From positions 49,019 through 113,018 of the forward strand of contig CAZTGE010000002.1 in NCBI GenBank assembly GCA_964612995.1: a DNA stretch of 64,000 bases, written 5' to 3'. Position 1 is the first letter of the stretch, and each line of letters starts with the position of its first letter. The translations under genes were made by a program, and so were the position numbers. Shown here one piece after another: positions 33,033 to 42,211 of this stretch. Origin of the DNA: SLQH01 sp964612995. GTDB lineage: Bacteria > Planctomycetota > UBA11346. The notes beneath the pieces are model-generated. The model did no database searches. It was given only the letters and a program-made list of their open reading frames with translations, and had not been told where the DNA came from.

Positions 33033-34955
33033 ATGGCCGAATACGCCTTCCAGACCGAAGTGCAGCAGCTGCTGCACCTTATGATCCACAGCCTGTACAG
33101 CGAGCGGGAGATCTTCCTGCGCGAGCTGGTGTCCAACGCCTCGGACGCCTGCGACAAGCTGCGCTTCGAGAGCCTGACCGACAAGGAACTCACCGGCGCT
33201 GACGAGCGGCTGCAGGTCCGGCTGATTCCCGACCAGGAAGCCAGGACCCTGACCATCGAGGACACCGGCATCGGCCTGACCCAGGACGAAGCGGTATCCC
33301 AGCTCGGCACCATCGCCAAGTCGGGTACGCGCGAGTTCGTCGAGGCGGTCAGCGCCAAGGATCAGGGCACCGACGAGCTCGCTGGGCTGATCGGCCAGTT
33401 CGGCGTCGGGTTCTACTCGGCGTTCATGGTCTCCGACAAGATCGTGGTCGAGAGCCGCAGCGCGCGCGCCTCCTCCGACGCCGGGGTGCGGTGGGAGTCG
33501 ACCGGCGACGGCAGTTTCACCACCGAGGTCATCCCCCGGCCGCAGCGTGGCACCGCCATCACCCTGCATCTCAAAGACGACGCCGAGGAGTTCCTCGATC
33601 GCTGGCGCCTGCGTTCGCTGATCAAGAAATACAGCGACTATGTCACCTATCCGGTCGAACTGCCCAAGGAGAAGGGTGAGGACGACACAGACGACGTGGC
33701 ATGCGAGTTCGAGCAGATCAACGAGGGCAAGGCCCTCTGGACCCGGCCCAGGGACGAGATCACCGCCGAGCAGTACAAGGAGTTCTATCAGGGCGCCTGC
33801 AAGCAGTGGGACGACCCGGCGACGCATCTGCACTTCGGCGTCGAGGGCACGCTCGCCTTCACCGCCTTGCTGTTCGTGCCGAGCCAACGGCCCATGGATC
33901 TGTTCGATCAGCAGCACCGCGGCCTGTCGCTCTACGTGCGACGGGTGTTCATCATGGACGACTGCCGTGAGCTGCTGCCGGAGTACCTGCGCTTCGTCCG
34001 CGGGGTCGTCGATAGCGATGATCTGCCGTTGAACGTCAGCCGGCAGATGTTGCAGCAGGAGGACGTGGTCCGCCGGCTGCGCAAGTCGCTGGTCAAGAAG
34101 ATCCTCGACCATCTCGACCGACTCGCACGCAGCGATGAGAGCGAAGAGCAGGAGGTCTTCGCTCTCATCGAGCGCAATTTCGGTCCGATCCTGCGCGAGG
34201 GGCTGGTCAACGACTTCGACAACCGCGAACGGTTGCTCAAGCTGGTGCGTCTGCGCTCGACCTGGACCCTCGAACAGGAGGGCGGCGACGACGACACGGC
34301 CCCGCTGAAGACCTCCTTCGCCGAGTACATCGAGCGTATGGGCGAGGACCAGGACGCGATCTACTACCTCACCGCCCCGGGCATCGCCGCCGCGCGCACC
34401 GCCCCGCAGCTCGAGGGCTTCAAGCGCAAGGGCTGGGAGGTGCTGTTCCTCATCGATCCGGTCGACGAATGGGTCGTCACCCATCTGCACGAGGTGATGG
34501 ACAAGCCCTTCACTTCGGTCAGCAAGGGTGCTGTCGACCTCGGGGGCGAGGAGGACAAGCAGGAGCTCGAGCAGCTGAGCGAGGAGCACAAGGGCTTCCT
34601 CGAGGCCTGTGCCGGACACCTCGACGACGTCGGTGAGGTCCGCCTGACCCGCCGGCTGACCGACTCGCCCTGCTGTCTGGTTCTGCCCGAGCACGCGATG
34701 AGCGAGGCGATGACCGAGATGATGCGCCGCATGGGCCAGCCGGTGCCCGAGGTCAAGCGCATCCTCGAGCTCAATCCCGATCATGAGCTGGTGCGCAAAC
34801 TGCGTGGAATCTACGAGGCCGATGCTGGTGACGAGCGTCTGCCGCATCACCTGCGCCTGCTGCGCGACCAGGCGGTGCTCGCCGAAGGCGGGCGCATCGA
34901 GGACCCGGCCGGCTTTGCCCGCGCGGTGCAGGAGATGCTCGGCGCGACGATCTAG
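33033..34955 (+). CDS. htpG: Hsp90-family molecular chaperone HtpG
   Basis: A 640-residue ATP-dependent chaperone of the cytoplasm, of family length. It starts AEYAFQTEVQQLLHLMIHSL, then the conserved ATPase segment SEREIFLRELVSNASDACDK, then DTGIGLT, GTIAKSGTREF and GQFGVGFYSAFMV (GHKL motifs). The middle domain has RRVFIMDDC, LPEYLRFVRGVVDSDDLPLN and SRQ. The C-terminal dimerisation domain ends PAGFARAVQEMLGATI. The ATG at 33033 has cggag upstream. The frame stays open far upstream but only antisense to the hydrolase gene. Confidence 0.96.
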   Translation: MAEYAFQTEVQQLLHLMIHSLYSEREIFLRELVSNASDACDKLRFESLTDKELTGADERLQVRLIPDQEARTLTIEDTGIGLTQDEAVSQLGTIAKSGTREFVEAVSAKDQGTDELAGLIGQFGVGFYSAFMVSDKIVVESRSARASSDAGVRWESTGDGSFTTEVIPRPQRGTAITLHLKDDAEEFLDRWRLRSLIKKYSDYVTYPVELPKEKGEDDTDDVACEFEQINEGKALWTRPRDEITAEQYKEFYQGACKQWDDPATHLHFGVEGTLAFTALLFVPSQRPMDLFDQQHRGLSLYVRRVFIMDDCRELLPEYLRFVRGVVDSDDLPLNVSRQMLQQEDVVRRLRKSLVKKILDHLDRLARSDESEEQEVFALIERNFGPILREGLVNDFDNRERLLKLVRLRSTWTLEQEGGDDDTAPLKTSFAEYIERMGEDQDAIYYLTAPGIAAARTAPQLEGFKRKGWEVLFLIDPVDEWVVTHLHEVMDKPFTSVSKGAVDLGGEEDKQELEQLSEEHKGFLEACAGHLDDVGEVRLTRRLTDSPCCLVLPEHAMSEAMTEMMRRMGQPVPEVKRILELNPDHELVRKLRGIYEADAGDERLPHHLRLLRDQAVLAEGGRIEDPAGFARAVQEMLGATI

Positions 34956-35131
34956 CCCGCATCCCTCATGAGACAACTGCTGCAAAGCCGTATCGCACCG
35001 CCACTACAGGACTTCACTCGGTCGGCGGATCCTCACGTAGCGCTGCTCCGCTCCGGTTCGCCTCGGTCGCGAAGCCCTGTATTGACAGCAGCTACGACTC
35101 TTCGCGACGTTGCTCATGAGGGATCCGGGCT
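34954..35131. repeat. 178-bp inverted-repeat element abutting the htpG stop
   Basis: Arms of 19 bp with one mismatch (34954-34972 and 35113-35131, core ccctcatgag/ctcatgaggg) bracket the gap after htpG; the left arm begins inside the htpG stop codon. Inner pairs such as tacaggacttc with gaagccctgta extend the fold. It may be a miniature element or a large terminator. It spans most of the 224-bp gap to the next, convergent gene. A short frame across it (34968-35222) looks spurious. Confidence 0.6.
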
Positions 35132-35179
35132 GGTCCGGAACTCGCGGTGCTGCCCCGCCACAGGGCTGCGCCGCCTGTC

Positions 35180-36163
35180 TCAGGCGATGCCGAGCAATCG
35201 GCCGACCGCGGCGCAGACGTGATCGCGGTCGTGGTCGGAGAACGCGGGCTGGCCGTCCGCGTTGCGGGTGACCAGCAGGCAGGTCCGCCCGGCAACCGCC
35301 GCGTGCGGCCGGGCCAGCCAGCTGGCCGTGTCGTCGGCGCCGAGCCGGGCGGCGAGGCCGCGGCAGTCGGGCCAGGCCACGCGCGGTCTGCGCACCGTCT
35401 GGGCCCAGGAGTGCGGCGGCGCATCGAACTGGAAGTACGTGCCGGCGGTATGGTGGAGCACCAGCAGTCGGCAGTTGGTCTCCGGCACCACGTCGCTCAG
35501 CGACCAGGCCGGGCAATCATCGGGGACGTGGACCCCTGCTCCGGGATGATGGTGACCGTGTTGCCACAGGCCGACGACCAGGCTGAACCCGCGCGCGTGT
35601 TGCACCCGGAGCGGGGCCTCCTGCGGGCGTTCGAGCAGCAGCGTGCGCAGGCTGCATATCTGCTCGATCTGCAGCTCGCGCGTATTATCGGGGCGTTGAC
35701 TGATCGGGTAGAGCGTGGGCAGATCGTCGACCAGGGTGTCGAGCAGGTCCTGGATCGCCGCATTGTCGCCAGCCGGATCGAGCGCGGCGGTGCGCTCTCG
35801 CAGGTACAAGGCCAGTCGGCCGCCGGCCTCCATCGTCCACAGGCAGCAGGCATCGTAGAGCCCGGCGGCGATCAACGCCGGGCCGTACTCCGCTGCGAGG
35901 TCGGGACGACAGAGGATGATGGTGGCGGCGATGGCGTCGGCATCGAGCGCATGGCAGGCCACGCGCTGTGCCCGCGTGAGCAGTTCCGGGCGCCGGGATG
36001 CGCGCAGGGCCATCGCGGCCAGGCTGTCGGCGCGAATGGCCGGCGGAGCCGCATCGATGGCGGTGGCATCGAGTCGGAGCAGGTCCGGCGCGCCAGGGCC
36101 GCCGACGCCGATGGCATCGGCTCTCGGGGTGGCGTCTGGAGCGAGGTACAGCGGGCGGAGCAT
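35180..36163 (-). CDS. Hypothetical protein, possibly DUF6687-like
   Basis: A 327-residue soluble-looking protein. It has an early HALDADAIAATIILCRPDLA segment and a helical metal-free look, and a late RLLVLHHTAGTYFQFDAPPH segment. The pattern of a putative binding site in CHALDADAI near residue 70 reminds me of DUF6687 proteins, but that is weak. The start ATG overlaps the stop of the upstream gene by one base (TGATG), so the two are translationally coupled and may act together. Confidence 0.6.
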   Translation of the reverse strand: MLRPLYLAPDATPRADAIGVGGPGAPDLLRLDATAIDAAPPAIRADSLAAMALRASRRPELLTRAQRVACHALDADAIAATIILCRPDLAAEYGPALIAAGLYDACCLWTMEAGGRLALYLRERTAALDPAGDNAAIQDLLDTLVDDLPTLYPISQRPDNTRELQIEQICSLRTLLLERPQEAPLRVQHARGFSLVVGLWQHGHHHPGAGVHVPDDCPAWSLSDVVPETNCRLLVLHHTAGTYFQFDAPPHSWAQTVRRPRVAWPDCRGLAARLGADDTASWLARPHAAVAGRTCLLVTRNADGQPAFSDHDRDHVCAAVGRLLGIA

Positions 36164-37578
36164 CAGCGCTTGGAGAGCATGCTACGCGCGACCACGGCCC
36201 AGGTGTCCTCACCGCGCGCGAGCATCTGCAGCAGGGCGATGCCCGCGGCACGTTCGCCGCGGTCGAGATGGACCCGTGCCTGGATCAACATCGCTTCGCG
36301 CCGATGGTCGCTCTGCAGCGGCACCCGACGCAGGGCCGCGAGGGCGTCGTCGTGGCGGTCGAGCCGCAGCAGTGCGCGCGCGGCGAGGCAGCGGCTGGCC
36401 GGGGTGATGGCTTCGGGCGGAGCGTCGGCCGCGAGCGCCGCGGCGGCGGCGTGACGCCGCAGCTGCAACAGCAGGGCGAGTTCCTCGGCCAGGGCGGTGT
36501 CGGCGCGATCGCTGTCGCGCAGCGTGCGCAACAACAGCAGGGCCCGCTCGTGTTCGCCGGCGGCCGCGGCGCTGCGCGCCTGGCGCAACTGCTGCGCGGC
36601 GGCTTCGCCGAGCAGCACTCGATGCGTGCCGGCGGCGCGTTGCGCGGGTGGCGGCATCCACGGCCCGGACTCCTCGGGCGCCCCATCTGCCGTCGCCTCC
36701 GGCGGTCCGTCTGAGCTCGGCGTGTCGGCTGCAGCGGCAGCTGGCGGCACCTCTGCGGCCGGGGTTCCGGTTGCCTCCGGTTGTGCGCTCGTGTCCTCGG
36801 TGGTGGTGGTCATGGGCTTTGCAGGGGTCGCGGCCGGCTCCTCCGGCTCTGTCTCGGCCATCGCCGGTTCTGCTTCGGCGGTTGCGCTCTGTGCTTCGTC
36901 GGTCGCGATCTCGGGCTGCGAATCAGGCGGTGCCGGTGGGGTCCAGATCTCGCTGCGGGCGCGGTTGCCGACCCGGTCGCGCGCGACCAGACGCAGGCGC
37001 GCGCTGGGCGCGACGCTCAGGGTGTCGCTGCCGGCCGCGGCGCGCGGCGGTTGGAGATCGGTCCAGGTGGTTCCGCCGCTGCTGACCTGGAGCACCACGG
37101 GTCGCTCGGCCAGATGGAGGTCGCGCACCTTCCAGGTGACGGCGAGCGGGCGGTGATCGTTGGCGACCGGTTGCGGCTCGACGGCGAAGGCGAGGATCGT
37201 CGGCGGCGTGGCATCGACGATCACGCTGGCGGCCGGCTCGTCACCCGGTTGCGGTCCGGCCTCGGTGGTTCCGTCGGCGTAGCTGGCGACGGTGATGAAG
37301 CCGTAGATGCCGTCCTGCTGAGCCTGGAAGTCGAACACCACCGGCTCGCGCGAGGGTTCCGGGCGGGTGATGGTCGCGGACTTGCGCCAGGACTCGCCGC
37401 GGTCCTCGGTCACCCACAGGGTGGCTGCGGTGACCTGGCCGATGGCGGTGGTCGAGAGCCGCACCGGGATCCGGGTTCGTGCGGTCACCGGCGGTTCGGC
37501 GGCCTGGGCCAGGGCGATCGGTCCCAGGGCCAGCATGAGGGTCAGCAGGGCCGTCGGGCGGCAGCGTGCCAGGTGCAT
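36163..37578 (-). CDS. Secreted protein with Ig-like N-terminus and TPR-like C-terminus
   Basis: A 471-residue exported protein with signal peptide MHLARCRPTALLTLMLALGP...AQAAE. The N-terminal part (about 30-200) is beta-rich with Ig/fibronectin-like strands (IPVRLSTTAIGQVTAATLWV, VTEDRGESWRKSATI, PLAVTWKVRDLHLAERPVVL). A Pro/Glu/Ala-rich linker (220-320) leads to a C-terminal alpha-solenoid of TPR-like helices (LRQARSAAAAGEHERALLLL, AARALLRLDRHDDALAALRR). It starts at an ATG with ribosome-binding site gaggag. It is upstream of, and coupled to, the gene at 35180, and follows lpxK on the same strand. Confidence 0.7.
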   Translation of the reverse strand: MHLARCRPTALLTLMLALGPIALAQAAEPPVTARTRIPVRLSTTAIGQVTAATLWVTEDRGESWRKSATITRPEPSREPVVFDFQAQQDGIYGFITVASYADGTTEAGPQPGDEPAASVIVDATPPTILAFAVEPQPVANDHRPLAVTWKVRDLHLAERPVVLQVSSGGTTWTDLQPPRAAAGSDTLSVAPSARLRLVARDRVGNRARSEIWTPPAPPDSQPEIATDEAQSATAEAEPAMAETEPEEPAATPAKPMTTTTEDTSAQPEATGTPAAEVPPAAAAADTPSSDGPPEATADGAPEESGPWMPPPAQRAAGTHRVLLGEAAAQQLRQARSAAAAGEHERALLLLRTLRDSDRADTALAEELALLLQLRRHAAAAALAADAPPEAITPASRCLAARALLRLDRHDDALAALRRVPLQSDHRREAMLIQARVHLDRGERAAGIALLQMLARGEDTWAVVARSMLSKR

Positions 37579-37700
37579 GTCGACTCCTCGGTTCCGGGTG
37601 CGCCGCACGATTCGATCCGCCGCGCCAGCGTGCTGCAAGCGTGCGTCGGTTCGCGACACGACGCACCCTCGCCTTGCTTGTACCGCCGGGTGGCATGCTT

Positions 37701-38768
37701 TCACCCCGATTCGGGCGCTCGCGCGCAGTGGGGGCGGGGGGCCCGCTGCACGGCGGCGGCACAGATGGCGGCGAGCCGCCGGGCATCGGCCGGCGCGAAA
37801 ACCGCTTCGACCAGCAGTATCCTGGTATCGCCGGGCAGCGGCAATCCGGCGAGCTTGACCGCGTCTTTGGCCGTGACCACCAGCGTGGCGCCGAGTGCGT
37901 GGGCGCGCGCGCTCAGGAAGCGGGCGTCGGCAGCGGTATAGGCGTGATGGTCGGGGTAGCGCTCGCAGCCGCGAACGTCCATGCCCAGGGCGCGGGCGGT
38001 GGCTTCGAAGCCGGCCGGGTGCCCGAGGCCGGAGGCGAGCAGGACCGGTTCGCCGGCCAGCGCGTCCGGGGGGGCTGACCGGCCCGGACCGGCCAGCGGG
38101 GCCAGGCCGGTGGCGTGATGATGGCAGTGCAACAACGGCAGGCCGCAGCGGGCCAGCCGGCCTGTCAGCGCCGCGAGCCGTTGCGGCGGCACCTGGTCGC
38201 TGCGGGTGAGCACCAGTGCCGTTGCGCGACGCAGGGCGCTGAGCGGCTCGCGCAGCCGGCCGAGTGGGAAGACCGCGTCGTGTGGGAGGATGCCGGGTCG
38301 GGTGGCGTCGATGCACACCAGGTCGCAGTCGCGATGCAGGCGACGGTGCTGGAAGCCGTCGTCGAGCACCAGGCAGTCGGCGCCGTCGGCCAGGGCGCGC
38401 TGGCCGCCGGCATGGCGATCGGGGTCGCACACCACTGGGCAGTCGAGGGTCCGGGCCTCGTCGTTGGCCACGCCGTCGCCGAGGTAGCCGCGCATGAGGA
38501 CGGCCGGCTGTAGTCCGGCATCGCGCAGGGCGGCGACCACTGCGGCGACGACCGGGGTCTTCCCGGTTCCGCCGAGACTGAGGTTGCCCACGCCGATCAC
38601 CGGGGCCGGCAGACGATGGATCGGCAGCCAGTGGCGGTCGTAGGCGAGATTGCGCAGCGCGACCGCCGGGCGCAGTGCGAGCCACCCCGGCAATGCCAGG
38701 ACGCGGGCCGGGCCGTCGAGCAGACGCTCGCCGTGGCGGCCGTGGGTCGCGATGGGGGCGCTGGCCAT
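37701..38768 (-). CDS. lpxK: Tetraacyldisaccharide 4'-kinase
   Basis: Phosphorylates the 4'-position of tetraacyldisaccharide 1-phosphate to make lipid IVA, at the inner membrane. The 355-residue length is typical. It has RNLAYDRHWLPIHRLPAPVI, then VGNLSLGGTGKTPVV (Walker A GGTGKT), LMRGYLG, DCLVLDDGFQHRRLHRDCDLV and DATRPG, all LpxK signatures. The ATG at 38768 lies 11 bp after the stop of the C45-like gene, so they share an operon. It works in the same pathway as waaA at 23809. Confidence 0.93.
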   Translation of the reverse strand: MASAPIATHGRHGERLLDGPARVLALPGWLALRPAVALRNLAYDRHWLPIHRLPAPVIGVGNLSLGGTGKTPVVAAVVAALRDAGLQPAVLMRGYLGDGVANDEARTLDCPVVCDPDRHAGGQRALADGADCLVLDDGFQHRRLHRDCDLVCIDATRPGILPHDAVFPLGRLREPLSALRRATALVLTRSDQVPPQRLAALTGRLARCGLPLLHCHHHATGLAPLAGPGRSAPPDALAGEPVLLASGLGHPAGFEATARALGMDVRGCERYPDHHAYTAADARFLSARAHALGATLVVTAKDAVKLAGLPLPGDTRILLVEAVFAPADARRLAAICAAAVQRAPRPHCARAPESG

Positions 38769-38779
38769 GACCGGGTCTG

Positions 38780-39874
38780 TCAGAGGGTCGCGGTTTCGAG
38801 GAAGCTGGGGGCCGGGCCGCGGTGGAGATGAATCGCGCGGTGGCGCGGGTCGAGCACTGCCACCAGGGCCACGCGCTGGGGGTAGGTGTCGGGATCGTCG
38901 AAGAAGGCGTCGATACCGAGCTCGTCGGGGGCCAGGGAGGCATCGATCTGCTGGAGGTCGGCCAGGGAGAGCCGCCGCGCGAGCGCGGCGAGCTGGGTCA
39001 GGCGCTTGCGAGAGGTCGGGTCGACCTGGGTCGCGCAGACCGCTGCGATGCCGTGGTCGAGCGCGTGGTTGGTGTGGACCCGGCAGATGTCCTCCTGCGG
39101 TGCGGGCAGGAAGGCGGTGCGTTCGCCGCTGGCTTCCGCACTGACCCGCTTGCCGTCGCGGTCGAGCACGTGGAAACAGCAGCCGCCCATCCGCGGGGCG
39201 GCGCGCACGCGCGCGCGGGCGTCCTCGAAGGTCGGCGCGTCGAGCAGACCGCAGAGCTGGAACAGGGCGGGGATGCCGTGGGCCTGGGCGTCGGTGACCC
39301 GCAGGTCGTTGCTGCTCACGGCGAGATTCGCTTCGCTGATGCCGGCGACCGGCGCCAGCCCCCCGAGGGTCAGGGTCAGGGTGGAGGGGCCGTGGTCGGG
39401 AATCCGCCGGAGGATGACGACGTAGGGGGTGAGATCGGTGGGCAGGAACCATTCGAAAACCTGACACGGCGCCCGGAGCGAACTCGCGCCGGACGGCAGG
39501 ATCAGGGTCGAGGAATTGCACGCGGGGATCGGCGCGCGCAGCAGGCTGAGCAGGTCCTGGAAGGCGAGCACCAGCAACAGGTCCTGGAATTCGAGGTCGC
39601 AGACCTCGGCCACCGCCTTGAGCTCCATCCACATCGGTGGTTCGTAGCGGGCCATGGCATCGGCGGCCGGCGCGAGCCTCCGGTGGAGGCTGTCCAGATC
39701 CGCGCGCAGGGTTCTCGTGTCACCGGGATGGCCGGCGTAGTCCGCACCCCACTCGCGCAGCTTCTTGAGCTGTTCCTGGACCAGGACCTGGATCCTGGGC
39801 TTGAGGCGTTTGCCGACGCTCTTGCCCATGGTATGGGGCGTCCCGGTGACGGTGATCATCGGGATTCCCGCCAC
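38780..39874 (-). CDS. Peptidase C45 / acyl-CoA:6-aminopenicillanate acyltransferase-like protein
   Basis: A 364-residue protein with the pattern of the C45 Ntn-hydrolase-like family. The N-terminus has ITVTGTPHTMGKSVGKRL, the candidate nucleophile Cys is in PACNSSTLILPSG near residue 123, and later strands include ATF-type AGISEANLAVSSNDL and CCFHVLDRDGKR. Such enzymes hydrolyse or transfer amides and can be self-processing. The start is uncertain. The GTG at 39874 has only a weak ribosome-binding site, whereas an in-frame CTG at 39919 sits 8 bases after a good ggaggag. It lies directly upstream of lpxK. Confidence 0.65.
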   Translation of the reverse strand: MAGIPMITVTGTPHTMGKSVGKRLKPRIQVLVQEQLKKLREWGADYAGHPGDTRTLRADLDSLHRRLAPAADAMARYEPPMWMELKAVAEVCDLEFQDLLLVLAFQDLLSLLRAPIPACNSSTLILPSGASSLRAPCQVFEWFLPTDLTPYVVILRRIPDHGPSTLTLTLGGLAPVAGISEANLAVSSNDLRVTDAQAHGIPALFQLCGLLDAPTFEDARARVRAAPRMGGCCFHVLDRDGKRVSAEASGERTAFLPAPQEDICRVHTNHALDHGIAAVCATQVDPTSRKRLTQLAALARRLSLADLQQIDASLAPDELGIDAFFDDPDTYPQRVALVAVLDPRHRAIHLHRGPAPSFLETATL

Positions 39875-40095
39875 GCTTTCGCCCTGCAGGAAGGCCGGGG
39901 TGTGGTCGTCGACGTCCAGGGTCCTTGCTCCTCCGGCCGCGTACGCGTGCCGCTCGCCGGTTGTAAGGTGATGCCTTCGATCTAGGCTCTTGTCCGGGCG
40001 ACGAGACCGGGTTTACTCCGCTCGTCCATGGACGCAACGCCGTACTCGCAGCATTCCCTCTTGCCCCGGAGGCCCCGGGCCACGCGCCGACTCCT

Positions 40096-41358
40096 GTGAA
40101 CCCCTGGCTCTTCCCCGTATCGGTGGCCATCAGCCTGTTCAGCGTGCTCTCGCGCGAGGCGATGGAGGAGTTCAGCTTCTCCGATGCCGAGGATCTGCTG
40201 CGCAAGCGTGGCAAGACCCGGCAGCTCGAGGAGCGGATGGAGGCCTTCGCCCACCATCTGCGGCATTACGTCTTCGCCTTCCGCCTCATCGACTACTTCG
40301 CGCGCTCGGTGGTCGCGGCCGCGGTCTTCGTCTGGGCTTTCGCCATTGCCGATGGCGCGGCGGGCTGGCTGACCTTCGCTCTGATCATCGCCGCCTTCCT
40401 GTTCCTCGCCGAAATCGTGGTCCGCCCGCTCGGTGCGGCCTGGTCCGAGCCGTTGGCCCTGTTGCTGCATCGTGTCTGGGCCGGTCTGGTGGCGGTACTG
40501 TGGGTGCCGCTGTGGCCCTTCCGGATCTGCACGCGGGCGATGGAGCATCTGGTGCGCGGTGGCGAGCAGGAGACGCTTGAGGAACAGGCTGAAGACGAGA
40601 TCATGGCCGCGGTCTCGCTCGGTGAGGCCACCGGCCAGATCGAGGAGCAGGAACGCGACATGATCGAGGCGGTGCTCAACCTCGGCGACCTGACCGTCGA
40701 GCGCTTGATGACCCCGCGTACCGAGATGAACGCCTGCAGTCTCGAGCTGGGCACGGCCGGCGCGCTCGATCTGGCCAAGGAGACCGGCCACAGCCGGCTG
40801 CCGGTCTACGAGGAGAGCCGCGACAACATCCGTGGCGTGCTCTACGTCAAGGACCTCATCGGGCTCGACGCCGAGCATCTGCCGTCGCTCGAGGACCTGC
40901 TGCGCCCACCGGTGTTCATCCCCGCCTCGAAGAACGTCGCCGACCTGCTGACCGAGTTCCGGCGCAACCGGGTCCACCTCGCCATCGTGCTCGATGAATA
41001 CGGCGGCACCGCCGGCTTGATCACCATCGAGGACATCATCGAAGAGGTCTTCGGTGACATCGATGACGAGTACGACGAGATCGGCGAGGCCGAAGTGCGG
41101 ACGCTCGCCGACAGCACCTACGACCTCGACGCGCGGATGAAGGTCGACGAGGTCAACGAGCGGTTTGACTGCAACCTGCCGGAGAGCGAGCGTTACGAAA
41201 GCCTGGGCGGCCTGCTCACCGCCCAGCTCGGGCACATCCCCGATACCGGCAGCATCTGGGAGGTCGACGGGGCCCGGCTGACCGTGCTCGAGGCCAGTGA
41301 TCGCCGTGTCCGCCGGGTGCGACTGGCCCGGATAGAGGAAGAGCCGTCGAACGCCTGA
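40096..41358 (+). CDS. CorC/HlyC-type CBS-domain membrane protein
   Basis: A 420-residue protein. The first 170 residues contain three or so membrane segments (around 65-85, 90-115 and 118-140). After a charged hinge (EEQAEDEIMAAVSLGEATGQ, then IEEQERDMIEAVLNLGDL), the CBS pair follows: VERLMTPRTEMNACSLE, SRLPVYEESRDNIRGVLYVK and VHLAIVLDEYGGTAGLITIE. A CorC_HlyC domain ends it (RMKVDEVNERFDCNLPESER). This layout is that of the CNNM/CorC Mg2+/Co2+ efflux-linked family. The GTG at 40096 starts a hydrophobic leader. It is followed by an intergenic repeat. Confidence 0.87.
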   Translation: MNPWLFPVSVAISLFSVLSREAMEEFSFSDAEDLLRKRGKTRQLEERMEAFAHHLRHYVFAFRLIDYFARSVVAAAVFVWAFAIADGAAGWLTFALIIAAFLFLAEIVVRPLGAAWSEPLALLLHRVWAGLVAVLWVPLWPFRICTRAMEHLVRGGEQETLEEQAEDEIMAAVSLGEATGQIEEQERDMIEAVLNLGDLTVERLMTPRTEMNACSLELGTAGALDLAKETGHSRLPVYEESRDNIRGVLYVKDLIGLDAEHLPSLEDLLRPPVFIPASKNVADLLTEFRRNRVHLAIVLDEYGGTAGLITIEDIIEEVFGDIDDEYDEIGEAEVRTLADSTYDLDARMKVDEVNERFDCNLPESERYESLGGLLTAQLGHIPDTGSIWEVDGARLTVLEASDRRVRRVRLARIEEEPSNA

Positions 41359-41368
41359 GCGCTTTGCA

Positions 41369-41590
41369 GAGGGCGGGCTGCCCCCCTCGCGGCTTCGCCG
41401 TTCCCCAGCTTCCTCGCTGCCGCTCGCCGCAGGCCCCACCGGGGCCTGCCGCCGTTTCGCGATGCCGGCCCCGCTTTCCGCACGTGCCGAAGGCGCGAGG
41501 GGGAAGCGCCCCTTGTGAGGGAAGCCGCACCTTGGTCGGTCGGGCTCGTGCAGAGGCGCCCCTGCCGCCTTGCGGTTTCGCCGCGTAGTT
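41369..41590. repeat. Dispersed intergenic repeat copy after the CorC-type gene
   Basis: The 399-bp gap between the CorC-type and DksA-like genes holds this repeat. It starts with a gggcgggctgccccc-type hairpin 10 bp after the CorC-type stop, then ctcgcggcttcgccg. The palindrome caggcccc-acc-ggggcctg (41430-41448) is identical to 19886-19904, and a tcctcgctgccgctcg block is shared with 19852-19870 and 57081-57095. The rest of the gap (41591-41757) shows a ribosome-binding site for the DksA-like gene (ccggaggga) and nothing else I recognise. Confidence 0.65.
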
Positions 41591-41757
41591 CCTCGGCCCG
41601 TGTCGTCGCATTCTTGCTGCCGGTCTCGTGGGTCTTCGAGGGATGAGCCCGGGCTTCGGTGGTCTTGAGCCGGTGTGGCAAAAGCGGCTTGCAATCGCCA
41701 TCACAATCCTATCTTGCGCCCTCCCCGATCCCGGAGTGCCCCGGAGGGACAGCACAG

Positions 41758-42189
41758 ATGGCCAAGTCCACCAACGGTAGCCCGAAATGTCCGTTCAAGA
41801 AGGACGAGCTCAAGAAATGGCGCGGTATCCTGTGCGCCAAGCTCGAGGACATCAACGCAGACATCAATGACCTGATGCGCGATGCCATGGATTTCGAGGA
41901 CGGCCATACCACGCCGACCCATCAGGCTGATCGCGGAACCGATGTCGACATGCAGGACATGAGCCTGGGCAACATCGGCAATGAGTCCGAGATCCGCTGG
42001 CAGATCAAGCGCGCCCTGCGCAAGATCGACCACGAACAGCCGTTGCCCTTCGGCATCTGCGAGCACACCGGCAAGCCGATCCCCAAGATCCGGCTGCAGG
42101 TGATCCCCTGGACCCCCCTGAGCATCGAAGCCGTCCAGGCCATGGAGGACGAGGGGCTCGAGGTCCAGGATATGCTGCTCGAGGACTGA
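41758..42189 (+). CDS. DksA/TraR-like protein lacking zinc-finger cysteines
   Basis: A 143-residue protein with the DksA-like layout: an N-terminal helical hairpin (KCPFKKDELKKWRGILCAKL to RDAMDFEDGH), NESEIRWQIKRALRKID, and a C-terminal segment LPFGICEHTGKPIPKIRLQV that matches the DksA zinc-finger position. Only one of the four zinc cysteines is present, as in zinc-independent DksA paralogues. DksA proteins bind the RNA polymerase secondary channel and modulate the stringent response with ppGpp. The ATG at 41758 follows ccggagggac. Flanking gaps on both sides are repeat-rich. Confidence 0.72.
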   Translation: MAKSTNGSPKCPFKKDELKKWRGILCAKLEDINADINDLMRDAMDFEDGHTTPTHQADRGTDVDMQDMSLGNIGNESEIRWQIKRALRKIDHEQPLPFGICEHTGKPIPKIRLQVIPWTPLSIEAVQAMEDEGLEVQDMLLED

Positions 42190-42211
42190 GAGGGGGCCTT
42201 GGTTTTGGTTT

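Noticed and set aside
32934..34985. A 683-codon open frame antisense to htpG
   Set aside because: The htpG frame is unmistakable; the opposite frame has repetitive Leu/Val/Gln composition and no ribosome-binding site.
34968..35222. An 84-codon frame after htpG
   Set aside because: It lies over an inverted-repeat element and ends in the convergent gene; the product is low in complexity and has no start signal.
36163..38943. A single 926-codon frame joining lpxK-antisense sequence to the secreted protein
   Set aside because: The real secreted protein begins at the signal peptide at 37578; the upstream part is out of frame with lpxK and basic low complexity.
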